Assembly: GCA_964455285.1 (NCBI GenBank) | Contig: CAYVVG010000019.1 | Coordinates: forward strand, 1 to 59,873 | Direction: 5' to 3' | Length of the DNA stretch: 59,873 nucleotides | Source of the DNA: CAIVAT01 sp964455285 | Lineage (GTDB): Bacteria; Bacteroidota; Bacteroidia; Bacteroidales; FEN-979 | Shown here: positions 1-8,030 of the stretch, in pieces | How positions within the stretch are numbered: the first letter of the stretch is position 1 | Layout of the letters: each line of letters starts with the position of its first letter | Notes under the pieces: generated by a model | What the model saw: the letters and a program-made list of their open reading frames with translations, nothing else | Database searches by the model: none | What the model was told of the DNA's origin: nothing | Translations under genes and position numbers: made by a program

Positions 1-2468
1 TCTGCGCCGGGACCACCGTCTCCTTCACCTCCGACACGGTGAACGCCGGTCCCAATCCTCAATACCAATGGCAGGTCAATGCAAACAATGCAACCAATGC
101 AAACAATGCAACCTTCTCCTTTGTGCCGGTTGACGGGGATGTGGTGACCTGCATCCTTACTTCCGACGCCACCTGCGCCATCCTCAACCCCGACACCTCG
201 AACGCCATCCCCATCAAGGTCAACCCCCTGCTGCCGGTGAGCATCACCATCAGCGAGTCGGCCGACACCGTGTGCGCCGGAACCACCGTCTTCTTCACCT
301 CCGACACGGTGAACGCCGGTCCCAATCCTCAATACCAATGGCAGGTCAATGCAGTCAATGCAGTCAATGCAACCAATGCAACCTTCTCCTTCGTGCCGGT
401 TGACGGGGATGTGGTAACCTGCATCCTGACTTCCGATGCCACCTGCGCCATCCTCAACCCCGACACCTCGAACGCCATCCCCATTAAGGTGAATCCGCTG
501 ATGCCGGTCAGCATATCGATCACCGAATCGGTCAATACGGTTTGTGCGGGTACGCAGGTCTCCTTTACCTCGACCATCGTAAACGGCGGTCCCAACCCAC
601 AGTACCAATGGAGGGTAAATGCAGTGAATGTTACCAATGCAACCAATGCAACCTTTTCCTACGTACCGGTTCATGGCGATTTGGTCACCTGTGTTCTGAC
701 TTCCAATGAGACCTGTGCCACACAGAACCCGGCGACATCAAACGCCATTACGATGATCGTCAACCCGTTGCTGCCGGTGAGCATCACCATCTCCCCGTCG
801 GCCAACCCGGTTTGCCCCGGAACGTCGGTCACTTTTTCTTCGACGATCGTGAACGGCGGACCGAATCCGCTTTACCAGTGGAAGGTGAACGGACAGGTGA
901 TGGGCGGCGCCACCAATGCAACCTACACCTATCCGGTGATCAACAGCGACCTGGTCACCTGTGTGCTGACCTCCAATGCCACCTGTGCGGTGGGAACGCC
1001 CGCCACCTCGAATACCGTGACCACGCTGGTCAATCCCTACCTCCCGGTAAGCGTCACGATCACCGGGACCAGCAGCGGGGTCTTCAATGCCATCCCGGTC
1101 AACGGGGGCACCTCCCCGGCCTACCAGTGGAAGGTGAACGCGGTTAGCGTGGGAGGCAACAGCCCGTCCTTCACCTATTCACCGGTCCAGAATGACCAGG
1201 TTACCTGCGCGCTGACATCCAGCGCATCCTGCACCGTCGGCAGTCCGGCGACATCGAACACCATTCTCATGAACGGGGTCAATCTCACCCCGGTCAGCGT
1301 GGTGATCGTCCCGTCGGCCAACTCGGTCTGCGCCGGCACCAGCGTCACTTTTACGTCAACGATCTTCAACGGCAGCGGCACTCCCGCTTACCAGTGGAAA
1401 AACGGCGGCACGGCCATCACGGGCGCTACCAACGCAACCTATGCCTATGTCCCGGTGAATGGGAACCAGATCTCCTGCACAGTCACGGGGATCGCTTCGG
1501 CTCCTGTCACCTCGAACATCGTCACGATGTCGGTCATCCCGCTGGTGCAGGTCGGCGTAACCGTTAAAGCCACCGCCTATGCCATGATGCCGGGCACCAC
1601 CGTGACCTTCACCGCCACCCCGGTGAACGGGGGAACGGCTCCGACCTACCAGTGGAAGGTGAACAATGTCGTGGTGGGGACCAACAGCGACACTTACACG
1701 TACGTTCCGAACGATCATGACAAGGTGACCTGCACGGTGACTTCCAACTATGTGGCAACCTGCCTTTCAGGCAACCCGGCCACCTCGGCGCCCTACTACA
1801 TGGTCGTGTACATGACCGGAAGCCCCTGTACCGGCGTCCCCACCGTTGCTTACCTGGGACAGACATACAATACGCTCCAGGTCGGGACCCAGTGCTGGCT
1901 GCGCGAGAACCTGAATGTAGGGACCCGTATCAATACGTCGCAGTCGCCGAGCAATAATACTCCCGTCAACTATGTAGAAAAATACTGTTACAACGACGAC
2001 GAGATGAACTGCAACGTGTATGGCGGCATTTACCAGTGGGCGGAGATCGTGAAATACTACAATGGCGCCAGCAACACCACCAACTGGAATCCGGCTCCGA
2101 CCGGGAACTTCCAGGGGATCTGTCCGCCGGGATGGCATATCCCCACCAATGCGGAATGGGGCACCCTGATGACCGGTCTCGGAGGCCAGAGTGTGGCAGG
2201 CGGAAAGCTGAAAGAGGCGACCTTTTCCCACTTTGCCTCACCCAATTCCGGCGCCACCAACATCAGCGGGTTCACTGCACTGCCCTCGGGTCAGCGCTGG
2301 AGCACCGGCGAATACAAGTTCCTCACTCAATCGGGTCAGCTCTGGACCGTGAGTTACTCCACCGCTTCGGATGCCTATTACGGCGGCACCAGTTATTCCA
2401 GCGCCGGAGCCACCAACGGACTCTTTTACCGGAATGCCAGCATCGGCGTTCGCTGTGTGAAGGATTGA
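1..2468 (+). CDS. Ig-like-repeat surface protein with C-terminal FISUMP domain (5'-partial)
   Basis: The frame is open from base 3, so the true start lies upstream of the window. About seven Ig/PKD-like repeats of roughly 85 residues follow each other (the first is partial). Each carries a VCAGT-type strand, a YQWKVN motif, VTCxLTS and a closing NPLxPVS linker. After about residue 590 comes a roughly 200-residue FISUMP domain (Fibrobacter succinogenes major paralogous domain family), seen as QTYNTLQVGTQCWLRENLN, CPPGWHIPTNAEW and a final GVRCVKD. FISUMP domains are common at the ends of Bacteroidota surface proteins; their function is unknown. There is no T9SS sorting domain at the C-terminus, unlike the related protein at the right edge. 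Loops after YQWxVN are encoded by 9-bp tandem repeats. The gene converges on the Ehr-like operon, 34 bp away. An adhesin or matrix role is inferred. Confidence 0.85.
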   Translation, partial: CAGTTVSFTSDTVNAGPNPQYQWQVNANNATNANNATFSFVPVDGDVVTCILTSDATCAILNPDTSNAIPIKVNPLLPVSITISESADTVCAGTTVFFTSDTVNAGPNPQYQWQVNAVNAVNATNATFSFVPVDGDVVTCILTSDATCAILNPDTSNAIPIKVNPLMPVSISITESVNTVCAGTQVSFTSTIVNGGPNPQYQWRVNAVNVTNATNATFSYVPVHGDLVTCVLTSNETCATQNPATSNAITMIVNPLLPVSITISPSANPVCPGTSVTFSSTIVNGGPNPLYQWKVNGQVMGGATNATYTYPVINSDLVTCVLTSNATCAVGTPATSNTVTTLVNPYLPVSVTITGTSSGVFNAIPVNGGTSPAYQWKVNAVSVGGNSPSFTYSPVQNDQVTCALTSSASCTVGSPATSNTILMNGVNLTPVSVVIVPSANSVCAGTSVTFTSTIFNGSGTPAYQWKNGGTAITGATNATYAYVPVNGNQISCTVTGIASAPVTSNIVTMSVIPLVQVGVTVKATAYAMMPGTTVTFTATPVNGGTAPTYQWKVNNVVVGTNSDTYTYVPNDHDKVTCTVTSNYVATCLSGNPATSAPYYMVVYMTGSPCTGVPTVAYLGQTYNTLQVGTQCWLRENLNVGTRINTSQSPSNNTPVNYVEKYCYNDDEMNCNVYGGIYQWAEIVKYYNGASNTTNWNPAPTGNFQGICPPGWHIPTNAEWGTLMTGLGGQSVAGGKLKEATFSHFASPNSGATNISGFTALPSGQRWSTGEYKFLTQSGQLWTVSYSTASDAYYGGTSYSSAGATNGLFYRNASIGVRCVKD
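78..653 (+). repeat. 9-bp minisatellites (AATGCAACC-like) in Ig-domain loops
   Basis: Three successive Ig-like repeats each contain four tandem 9-mers at the same site just after YQWxVN: 78-113, 348-383 and 618-653. Units are AATGCAACC, AATGCAAAC or AATGCAGTC and encode NAT, NAN or NAV triplets. The 9-bp period keeps the frame. Confidence 0.85.
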
Positions 2469-2502
2469 CCGGTTTACAAATCCAGATCCTGGCCCTGCCG
2501 GG

Positions 2503-3309
2503 TCATTTCCGCCCGGTCAGGTCCAGGATTCCGTTGATGAAAGTCAGGGGGTGGGGCGGGTTTCCCGGCACGTAGAGATCGACGGGGTGATCGTTGAGAA
2601 ATTCCCTGTTCAGCGCGGGACTTCCGTCAAAGATACCCCCGCCGATGGCATCGGCGCCGGCCAGGATGATGACTGCGGGCGACGGTACGGCTTCCCAGGT
2701 GATCCGCAGGGCCTCCGCCATATTTTCCGTGATGGGTCCCGTGATCACGATCCCGTCGGCATGGCGGGGCGAGGCCACGAATTCAATCCCGTACCGTCCC
2801 ATGTCGAAGTTGACATTCCCAGCGGCATTCAGCTCCATCTCGGCGGAGTTGTCGCCCCCCGCCGAAACCTGCCGCAATTTCAACGCATGGCGGAACAGCG
2901 ACCGGACCTCTTTTCTGATCCTTTCCGGGTTGAGGGTGATGGGCCGATCTTCCCCGGATCTGACCAACAGCAGGTCGCGCTCGTTGGTCGCCAGCCGGTG
3001 ATCGCTGGTGAACCGGATCTTCTCCGGAAAGGCAAATTCACATTCCCTGCAGAAGAGGCATCTTCCCAGGTCAATCGAACATACGGGCTCTCCGGCTTTC
3101 CCGGTGGTTGCCCCGATGGCATCCACGGGGCACAGGCGGGCCGCTTTTTCGGCTTCCTCCGGCCGGATGTCGCCGCTGATGACCGGCCGTCCCCGGAAGA
3201 TCCCCGGCAGGGAGACGTTCCGGAGATCCGCCACATATTGGCGTCCGTGGCTGCGTAAGATGTTAAATTCCCTGATCGGCATTTTTCGTGAAAATATTTC
3301 TTTGCGCAT
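2503..3309 (-). CDS. Ehr-type small subunit: ferredoxin domain fused to a NuoB/HycG-like domain lacking all N2 ligands
   Basis: Last gene of the Ehr-like operon, 268 aa from ATG 3309 (a GTG at 3333 is less likely). In group-4 hydrogenases and complex I, the HyfH/NuoI ferredoxin and HyfI/NuoB small subunit are separate and pass electrons through 4Fe-4S clusters. Here they are joined. The N-terminal half (about residues 45-110) keeps an LCP Cys and a CxxCxxC (RCLFCREC), enough for one cluster. The first CxxCxxC is absent and the last Cys of the second motif is Phe (EFAFP), so the second cluster should be missing. The NuoB-like half (about residue 135 on) aligns cleanly with HycG, but each N2 ligand is replaced: the HycG stretch VDCGGCNGCEIEI reads VSAGGDNSAEMEL, GAC reads GAD, and PGCPP reads PGNPP. 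The rest of the fold (RYGIEFVASPRHAD, ITGPIT, VDLYVPG) is well kept, which argues against decay. Confidence 0.85.
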   Translation of the reverse strand: MRKEIFSRKMPIREFNILRSHGRQYVADLRNVSLPGIFRGRPVISGDIRPEEAEKAARLCPVDAIGATTGKAGEPVCSIDLGRCLFCRECEFAFPEKIRFTSDHRLATNERDLLLVRSGEDRPITLNPERIRKEVRSLFRHALKLRQVSAGGDNSAEMELNAAGNVNFDMGRYGIEFVASPRHADGIVITGPITENMAEALRITWEAVPSPAVIILAGADAIGGGIFDGSPALNREFLNDHPVDLYVPGNPPHPLTFINGILDLTGRK

Positions 3310-3335
3310 CTTCGCCCCTGCCTGCCCGTTCACCC

Positions 3336-3391
3336 GTCACTCTGTTACTTTGTCACTCTGTCACCTTGTTACTCTGTTACTCTGTCACAGA
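3336..3391. repeat. Tandem 8-bp array (GTYACYYT x7)
   Basis: Seven consecutive octamers: GTCACTCT, GTTACTTT, GTCACTCT, GTCACCTT, GTTACTCT, GTTACTCT, GTCACAGA. The array fills the gap between the Ehr large- and small-subunit genes and contains the large-subunit stop codon (TGA at 3387-3385). It is related to the GTCAC heptamer arrays at 22991, 23298 and 49969. Confidence 0.9.
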
Positions 3392-4938
3392 TCATACCCG
3401 CAATACGACAGATTAAAACTCTTGTTGCACAGCGGGAAATCGGATATCTCCTCGTTCCTGACAGCCAGGGCCAGGGCCATCCAATTGTGAAGCGAGGGGT
3501 CCTTGGGCTTGTAGGCCTTCAGTTCCCCTTCTTCATCCGTCACCGCCACATGGCAGATCTCGCCCCGCCAGCCTTCGACCAGCGAAATGGCGAGGGAGGA
3601 CGGACGCACAGTGGATTTAAGATTTACGATTTCGGTTTTCCGATGGGCTGTTTCCTCATTCGTACATCGTACATCGTAAATCGTAAATTGCTCAAAGAGT
3701 TTCCGGATGATCCCGATGGACTGTTCCACTTCCTGTTTCCGCAACATGGCCCGGGCCCATACATCGCCCTTGTTGAGAACAACAGGTTCATACGGTTGAG
3801 CTGTAAATCCTGCGAAGGGATGCGACCACCGGACATCGCGGTGCATGCCGCTGCTCCTGGCAGCCATCCCGACCGCTCCGATGAGCGACGCCTGCATGGC
3901 CGTGACACGTCCAGTTCCTTCGAAACGGCCCAGGACACTGGGAAGAGAGAATATGCGGTCCGTAATCTGCCGGTACCTCCTTTCCACCTCCCGGAGGTTA
4001 TCGCGAACGACGGTCGCCAGGCTTTCCGTCAGGGGATAATGACTGCCGCCGGGGCGGATGAGCCCTTTTCCGAAGCGGTTGCCGCACCACAACTGCGTGG
4101 TGTTGATCACGAGGGTGCGGAGGGCCTCGCAGGTCACCTGGCCCATCTGGTAGGCCACGTCGTTGCACAACGCCGCGGTGTCGCCGATATGCATGGCGAT
4201 CCGCTCCAGTTCGAGTGCGATGGTCCGCTGGGCCGACAACCCTGCACCGGGATCGAAGCCCGCCAGCGCTTCCATGACTCCGGCAAACGCCAGGGCATGG
4301 CCCGTTGCCGTATCGCCGGCGATGCTTTCGGCCAGGACCGATCGCTGAATAAGGTCTTGCTTCCCCAGGAACAGCTTTTCGACGCCCCGGTGCTGGTAAC
4401 CCAGGTGGATCTCGAGGTGCAGCACCTTTTCGCCGTGGCAGATAAAGCGGAAATGACCCGGTTCGATCACGCCGGCATGCACCGGTCCCACGCCCACTTC
4501 GTGCAGCTCCTCCCCTTCGATGGAATAAAAAGGATACTGGTCCATCCCTTGCAACGGGTTGTGCCGGTCCGCAGGAAAACGAACGGGCTTCATCCAGGGG
4601 TGGCCTTCGAAAACAATCCCGAACTGTTCGTGGATCTCCCGTTCAAAAATGTGAAACTGGAAGTGTCGGGCGGTGATGGAGGCAAGGGTCAACCCGGGGA
4701 GGGCCGGCTGTTCGTGGGAATAGATCAGCATGGCATGGTTCTCGTCGGCCGCCATGCAGCAGAGGAACCGGCAGGTACCGGCCACGGGCAACACGAAATA
4801 GGCCAGGCAATGGGTCCCCTCCTCTCCCATCAGGAGGTCGGTGAAGGCCATGAACGAGGAATAATCCATCACGGGGATCTCCTCCAGGGATGCTACCGCC
4901 GGGTTGGTGAACCGTTCGACATACCGCGTCTCTTTCAT
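3385..4938 (-). CDS. hyfG: Ehr-type (NiFe-less) HyfG/HycE-like large subunit
   Basis: 517 aa, a fusion of a NuoC-like domain (about residues 30-130; HIFEREIHEQFGI, HPWMKPVRFP) and a NuoD/HycE-like domain, as in formate hydrogenlyase large subunits. Typical landmarks are present: HLGYQHRGVEKLF, ELERIAMHIGD and SLVEGWRGEICH. In a real NiFe hydrogenase the active site is held by an N-terminal CGxCxxxH and a C-terminal DPCxxC. Here the first site reads AGDTATGH with both Cys gone, and the C-terminus ends DFPLCNKSFNLSYCGYDL with no CxxC. This is the pattern of Ehr complexes, which cannot bind NiFe. The start overlaps the hyfF stop by four bases (ATGA), so translation is probably coupled. Residues about 417-442 are encoded by a palindromic repeat that looks inserted. 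Electron donor and acceptor cannot be deduced. Confidence 0.88.
   Translation of the reverse strand: MKETRYVERFTNPAVASLEEIPVMDYSSFMAFTDLLMGEEGTHCLAYFVLPVAGTCRFLCCMAADENHAMLIYSHEQPALPGLTLASITARHFQFHIFEREIHEQFGIVFEGHPWMKPVRFPADRHNPLQGMDQYPFYSIEGEELHEVGVGPVHAGVIEPGHFRFICHGEKVLHLEIHLGYQHRGVEKLFLGKQDLIQRSVLAESIAGDTATGHALAFAGVMEALAGFDPGAGLSAQRTIALELERIAMHIGDTAALCNDVAYQMGQVTCEALRTLVINTTQLWCGNRFGKGLIRPGGSHYPLTESLATVVRDNLREVERRYRQITDRIFSLPSVLGRFEGTGRVTAMQASLIGAVGMAARSSGMHRDVRWSHPFAGFTAQPYEPVVLNKGDVWARAMLRKQEVEQSIGIIRKLFEQFTIYDVRCTNEETAHRKTEIVNLKSTVRPSSLAISLVEGWRGEICHVAVTDEEGELKAYKPKDPSLHNWMALALAVRNEEISDFPLCNKSFNLSYCGYDL
3613..3690. repeat. Palindromic GATTTACGAT/ATCGTAAATC repeat inside the Ehr large-subunit gene
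   Basis: Left arm AAGATTTACGATTTCGG and right arm ATCGTACATCGTAAATCG are imperfect inverted copies separated by about 30 bases. The composition resembles the ATTGACGATT-type intergenic tracts elsewhere in the window. The stretch is read through in frame and encodes a segment (FTIYDVRC...KTEIVNLKSTVRP) between the conserved IRKLFEQ and SLVEGWRGE motifs. Confidence 0.6.
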
Positions 4939-6383
4939 GATCCGGGCAGGTTTTGAATGATCATCCCGATGACCCTGCGCAGGGGTTCGGGCTGGCTGAA
5001 GCAGATATAGAGGACGAGCGAGAAGAGCACGAACTGCGAAACCGATTGCCAGGCGGCGACCTTTTCCGGGTCGCGGAGCGGACGTTCGCGGGGCTGCGAC
5101 CAGAGGATGTGCAGCACCCGGGTCACCAGGGCGTAGATGACAAAGCAGAGCAGCAGCAGGACTACGGCCAGCAGCCAGTAATGGTCGCCTGCGACAAGGG
5201 CTTTGAACAGGTAGAGCTCACTGATGAACATGCCCGAGGGCGGAATGGCGGTGATGCACAGCAGGCCGAGGAGGAGCGCCGTGGCGCCCGCCGGGTAGAG
5301 CGAAAAGTAGTTGCCCGATTCGTCGAGCCGGTAGGTTCCCATCACCCGGTGGGAAATACCTATCTGGTAGAAGAGTCCCGCCTTACTGAGTGAATGAAGC
5401 ACCAGGTGCAGGATGGCGGCGTAATATCCGACCCCGCCGACACCCAGGGCGATGGCAACGATTCCCATGTTCTCGAGGCTTGAATAAGCCAGCATCCGCT
5501 TGTTGTGTTTGGCCTTCAGCATATACCCGGCGGATACGAGGAGCGACAGGGTTCCCGCCAGGATCAGCACGTGATTCATGAACGGAAGGATCTTCGTTGC
5601 TGAAAAGAGCTGGTAGATGCGGAAGATCGCCAGGAATCCGACGTTCATCAGGGTGGTGGAGATGAAGGCGCTGACCGGCGGCGGGGCGACGGTATGGGCA
5701 TCGACGGTGACCGTATGCATCGGGAACAGGCCCATCTTGGCGCTGTAACCCACCACGACGAACACAAAGGCGATCTTCAGGTAGAGGGGGTCGGCCAGGG
5801 CGGCGATGTGGCCCACGCTGTCGAACGAGAGGTGCAGCAGCCGGGCATCGCGCACCGTAAAACCCAGGAAGAGGATCCCGAGGTAGGCCAGGGCGATCCC
5901 GACGGAGCAAACGAACACGTACTTCCAGGTGGCTTCGAGGGCGATCCGCGTGCGGTCGTGGTAGATCAGCGCCGCCACCGCCAGGGTGGTCGCTTCGACG
6001 AAGATCCACACGCTGGTCATCCCGTTGGCCAGGTAGGCGCCCGACATGGAGGCGATCAGCGCGATCAGCGCGGCATGGTAAATCGAATAAACCCGTGGCG
6101 AGGTCTCCTCCAGGTATGAATAGCCGTGCAGCACGGTCGTGACGGTCAGCAGCGAAAGCACCGAAAGAAGAAGCAACCCCAGCGGATCAAAGGTAAAGTA
6201 GCCAAGCAGGGTCTCGCCGCAATGCATCCAGCCGAATACGGTAAACCCGATATGGACGGCTACGTACAGCCCCGTCACCAGCCGCACCAGCGCTTTTATC
6301 CGCACCAGTCCCGCCGCCAGGCCCATCAGCAGCGAAAGCCCGAAAAACCCGATCAGTATATAATCCCTTAACATATTGTTCAT
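4935..6383 (-). CDS. hyfF: HyfF-like antiporter-type membrane subunit (NuoL/M/N family)
   Basis: 482 aa from ATG 6383. An in-frame start at 6470 would add 29 residues translated from a CACCCC/GGGG repeat and is rejected; ATG 6374 is also possible. It is an almost wholly hydrophobic protein with about 14 membrane segments of the proton-translocating NADH-quinone oxidoreductase/Mrp antiporter family. A Glu in the TM5 region (WIFVEATTLAV) and the TM7 Lys (SAKMGLFPMHT) match residues needed for ion translocation in this family. The TM8 Lys is not kept (LMNVGFLAIFR). SSLENMGIVAIALGVG is the usual broken-helix stretch. It should sit in the membrane arm of the complex. Its stop overlaps the next gene's ATG by four bases. 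Confidence 0.88.
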   Translation of the reverse strand: MNNMLRDYILIGFFGLSLLMGLAAGLVRIKALVRLVTGLYVAVHIGFTVFGWMHCGETLLGYFTFDPLGLLLLSVLSLLTVTTVLHGYSYLEETSPRVYSIYHAALIALIASMSGAYLANGMTSVWIFVEATTLAVAALIYHDRTRIALEATWKYVFVCSVGIALAYLGILFLGFTVRDARLLHLSFDSVGHIAALADPLYLKIAFVFVVVGYSAKMGLFPMHTVTVDAHTVAPPPVSAFISTTLMNVGFLAIFRIYQLFSATKILPFMNHVLILAGTLSLLVSAGYMLKAKHNKRMLAYSSLENMGIVAIALGVGGVGYYAAILHLVLHSLSKAGLFYQIGISHRVMGTYRLDESGNYFSLYPAGATALLLGLLCITAIPPSGMFISELYLFKALVAGDHYWLLAVVLLLLCFVIYALVTRVLHILWSQPRERPLRDPEKVAAWQSVSQFVLFSLVLYICFSQPEPLRRVIGMIIQNLPGS

Positions 6384-6421
6384 TCCTCGTTTCCTGTTCG
6401 CCAGTCCGCTTGTCCGCAACA

Positions 6422-6459
6422 CACCCCACCCCCTGCCCCCTCCTAAAAAAGAGAGGGGT
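6422..6459. repeat. CACCCC/GAGGGG palindromic repeat in the hyfE-hyfF gap
   Basis: CACCCCACCCCCTGCCCCCTCC is followed by CTAAAAAAGAGAGGGG, which can fold back on the CCCCTC block. It fills most of the 79-bp gap between hyfE and hyfF and shares the CACCCCACCCC head with the copies at 50932 and 50984. It could act as an RNA hairpin inside the polycistronic message. Confidence 0.6.
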
Positions 6460-6462
6460 ATG

Positions 6463-7080
6463 TCATTCATCCTTTAACATGGTCAGTTCCTCCACATGCT
6501 GTTTCAGCTTCATCATGAAGATCCCCAGGATCAGCACGCTGACGAAAATGTCGAGCAGGATGCCCACGTTGATCAGCATCGGGATCTCGGCGCCGATCGC
6601 CAGCGAGAGCAGCAGTACGGCGTTTTCCACCACGAGGAAGCCGATCAGGTGGGAAAATATCTTTTTATGGGAGATGATCATGAATAAGCCGGTGAAAACG
6701 GCAAAAAAGGCCACGATGAAATAGATCAGCGGCCGGCCCGTACCTGCCATGGTAAAGGAGATGGCAATGCTCAGGAGCAGCCCGGCCGTTACGAAGAACA
6801 GGGAATAGATCCCCGGCAATGCTTTATCGTGCACCCGTGTCTCCCCTGTCCGGCTGATGATGCGGAACAGCAGCCAGGGCACTACCAGCACTTTAAAGAG
6901 GAGCGTTTCGACCGAAACGAAGATGAGCGTGGCCGGGGTGATGGTATGCAGTTCCAGGACCGAGAGGAAAAAGAGCAGCACCCCCTGGAATCCGATCAGC
7001 CCTGCATAGATGGGAAACCGCTCGGTCATGCACAGGTAAATGAGCGTGATGGCAAAGACGAGGATCAGCAGTACGTTCAT
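6463..7080 (-). CDS. hyfE: HyfE-like membrane subunit (NuoK-like C-terminal half)
   Basis: 205 aa from ATG 7080, whose first bases overlap the hyfC stop (ATGA). A longer in-frame extension to 7245 is arginine/proline-rich shadow of hyfC and is not coding. It has about seven predicted membrane helices. The second half (LIGFLVVENAVLLLSLAIG, LINVGILLDIFV) resembles NuoK/MrpC, with the Glu of VVENA in the position of the conserved NuoK membrane Glu. HyfE forms part of the membrane arm of hydrogenase-4-type complexes. The length matches the family. The 79-bp gap to hyfF holds a GC-rich palindromic repeat. Confidence 0.85.
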   Translation of the reverse strand: MNVLLILVFAITLIYLCMTERFPIYAGLIGFQGVLLFFLSVLELHTITPATLIFVSVETLLFKVLVVPWLLFRIISRTGETRVHDKALPGIYSLFFVTAGLLLSIAISFTMAGTGRPLIYFIVAFFAVFTGLFMIISHKKIFSHLIGFLVVENAVLLLSLAIGAEIPMLINVGILLDIFVSVLILGIFMMKLKQHVEELTMLKDE

Positions 7081-8030
7081 CGGGCGATCATGTGAAAGGT
7101 GAACAGAAGGGCCATAAAGAAGCCCACCAGGGCGATGGAGGAGAGGGTTACGATGAACTGAGGGTTGCGGTTCATCTTCTTCCGGGCCCGGAATGATTCG
7201 AGGAGTCCGATCACCCCGGCAAAAAGCGCCTGAACCACGATGCATATACCGGCTCTGCCCGCGAATGTCAGGATGTGGCTCAATCCTCCTTCCGCGTTGC
7301 CCAGGGTCATCCCGGCCGGAACGACGAAATTGGCGATCAGCATCCCGTACAGGCAGAACTTCAGGGTGGTGCCGATCTGGATCAACGCCAGGTCGAACCC
7401 GCTGTGATCGAGGATCATCACTTCGTGGATCATGGTCAGCTCGAGGTGGGTCTTCGGGTCGTCGACCGGCATCCGGCTGTTCTCGATCATGGCGATCTGC
7501 ACCAGCAGGTATACGGCGATCGCGCCGGCAATGTAGGTGCTGTGACCCGCGAAGCGGAAAGCGCCGAAGATCTCCTGCATGGAGGTGTGACCGGTGAGCA
7601 TGGCCAGTGTGCCGAACAGGATAAAGAAAGCGGGCTCGGCCAGCAGGGAGTAAAAGGCTTCGCGGTTGGCCCCCATGCCTTCAAAACTGCTGCCGGTGTC
7701 GAGCGCCCCCAGGATGAAAAAGAACTTCCCCAGCGCCAGGAGATAGGCAAAGAAAACAAAGTCGCCTTCAAAACCGGGAAAGGTTCCCCCGCCCGGGAAC
7801 GGCAGGAGCACCATCGCACACAGGATGGTAGCCAGGTATACGGCGGGAGCGGTGCGAAAGATCCATCCGGTCACCGGGCTGATGACACTCCCCTTGCGGA
7901 GCAGCACGCGGATGTTCCTCCAGGGTTGAAGGATCCCCGGACCTTTCCGGCCGCTGGCGATGCTCTTCGTACGGAGGATCAGCCCCGGGAAGAAGACAGC
8001 GGATACGACCGACACCAGGAATCCCATCAT
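7077..8030 (-). CDS. hyfC: HyfC/HycD-like (NuoH family) membrane subunit
   Basis: 317 aa, about eight membrane helices, a normal length for the family. NuoH-type subunits anchor the peripheral arm to the membrane arm and link redox or conformational events to ion pumping. Recognisable motifs are RKGPGILQPWRNIRVLLRK near the N-terminus, GSSFEGMGANREAFYSLLAEP, and the charged loop IENSRMPVDDPKTHLELTMIHE. These loops are fully conserved, so the connection between arms should be intact even though the peripheral arm has lost its metal sites. The start overlaps the hyfB stop and its own stop overlaps hyfE, by four bases each. Confidence 0.9.
   Translation of the reverse strand: MMGFLVSVVSAVFFPGLILRTKSIASGRKGPGILQPWRNIRVLLRKGSVISPVTGWIFRTAPAVYLATILCAMVLLPFPGGGTFPGFEGDFVFFAYLLALGKFFFILGALDTGSSFEGMGANREAFYSLLAEPAFFILFGTLAMLTGHTSMQEIFGAFRFAGHSTYIAGAIAVYLLVQIAMIENSRMPVDDPKTHLELTMIHEVMILDHSGFDLALIQIGTTLKFCLYGMLIANFVVPAGMTLGNAEGGLSHILTFAGRAGICIVVQALFAGVIGLLESFRARKKMNRNPQFIVTLSSIALVGFFMALLFTFHMIAR

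Noticed and set aside
3385..4938. A functional NiFe hydrogenase (hydrogenase 3/4)
   Set aside because: Both Cys-pair motifs needed to hold NiFe are absent, and no maturation genes lie in the window.
6384..6470. N-terminal extension of hyfF to 6470
   Set aside because: It is translated repeat sequence (GGGRGWG) and lies behind the hyfE stop; ATG 6383 begins the conserved hydrophobic protein.
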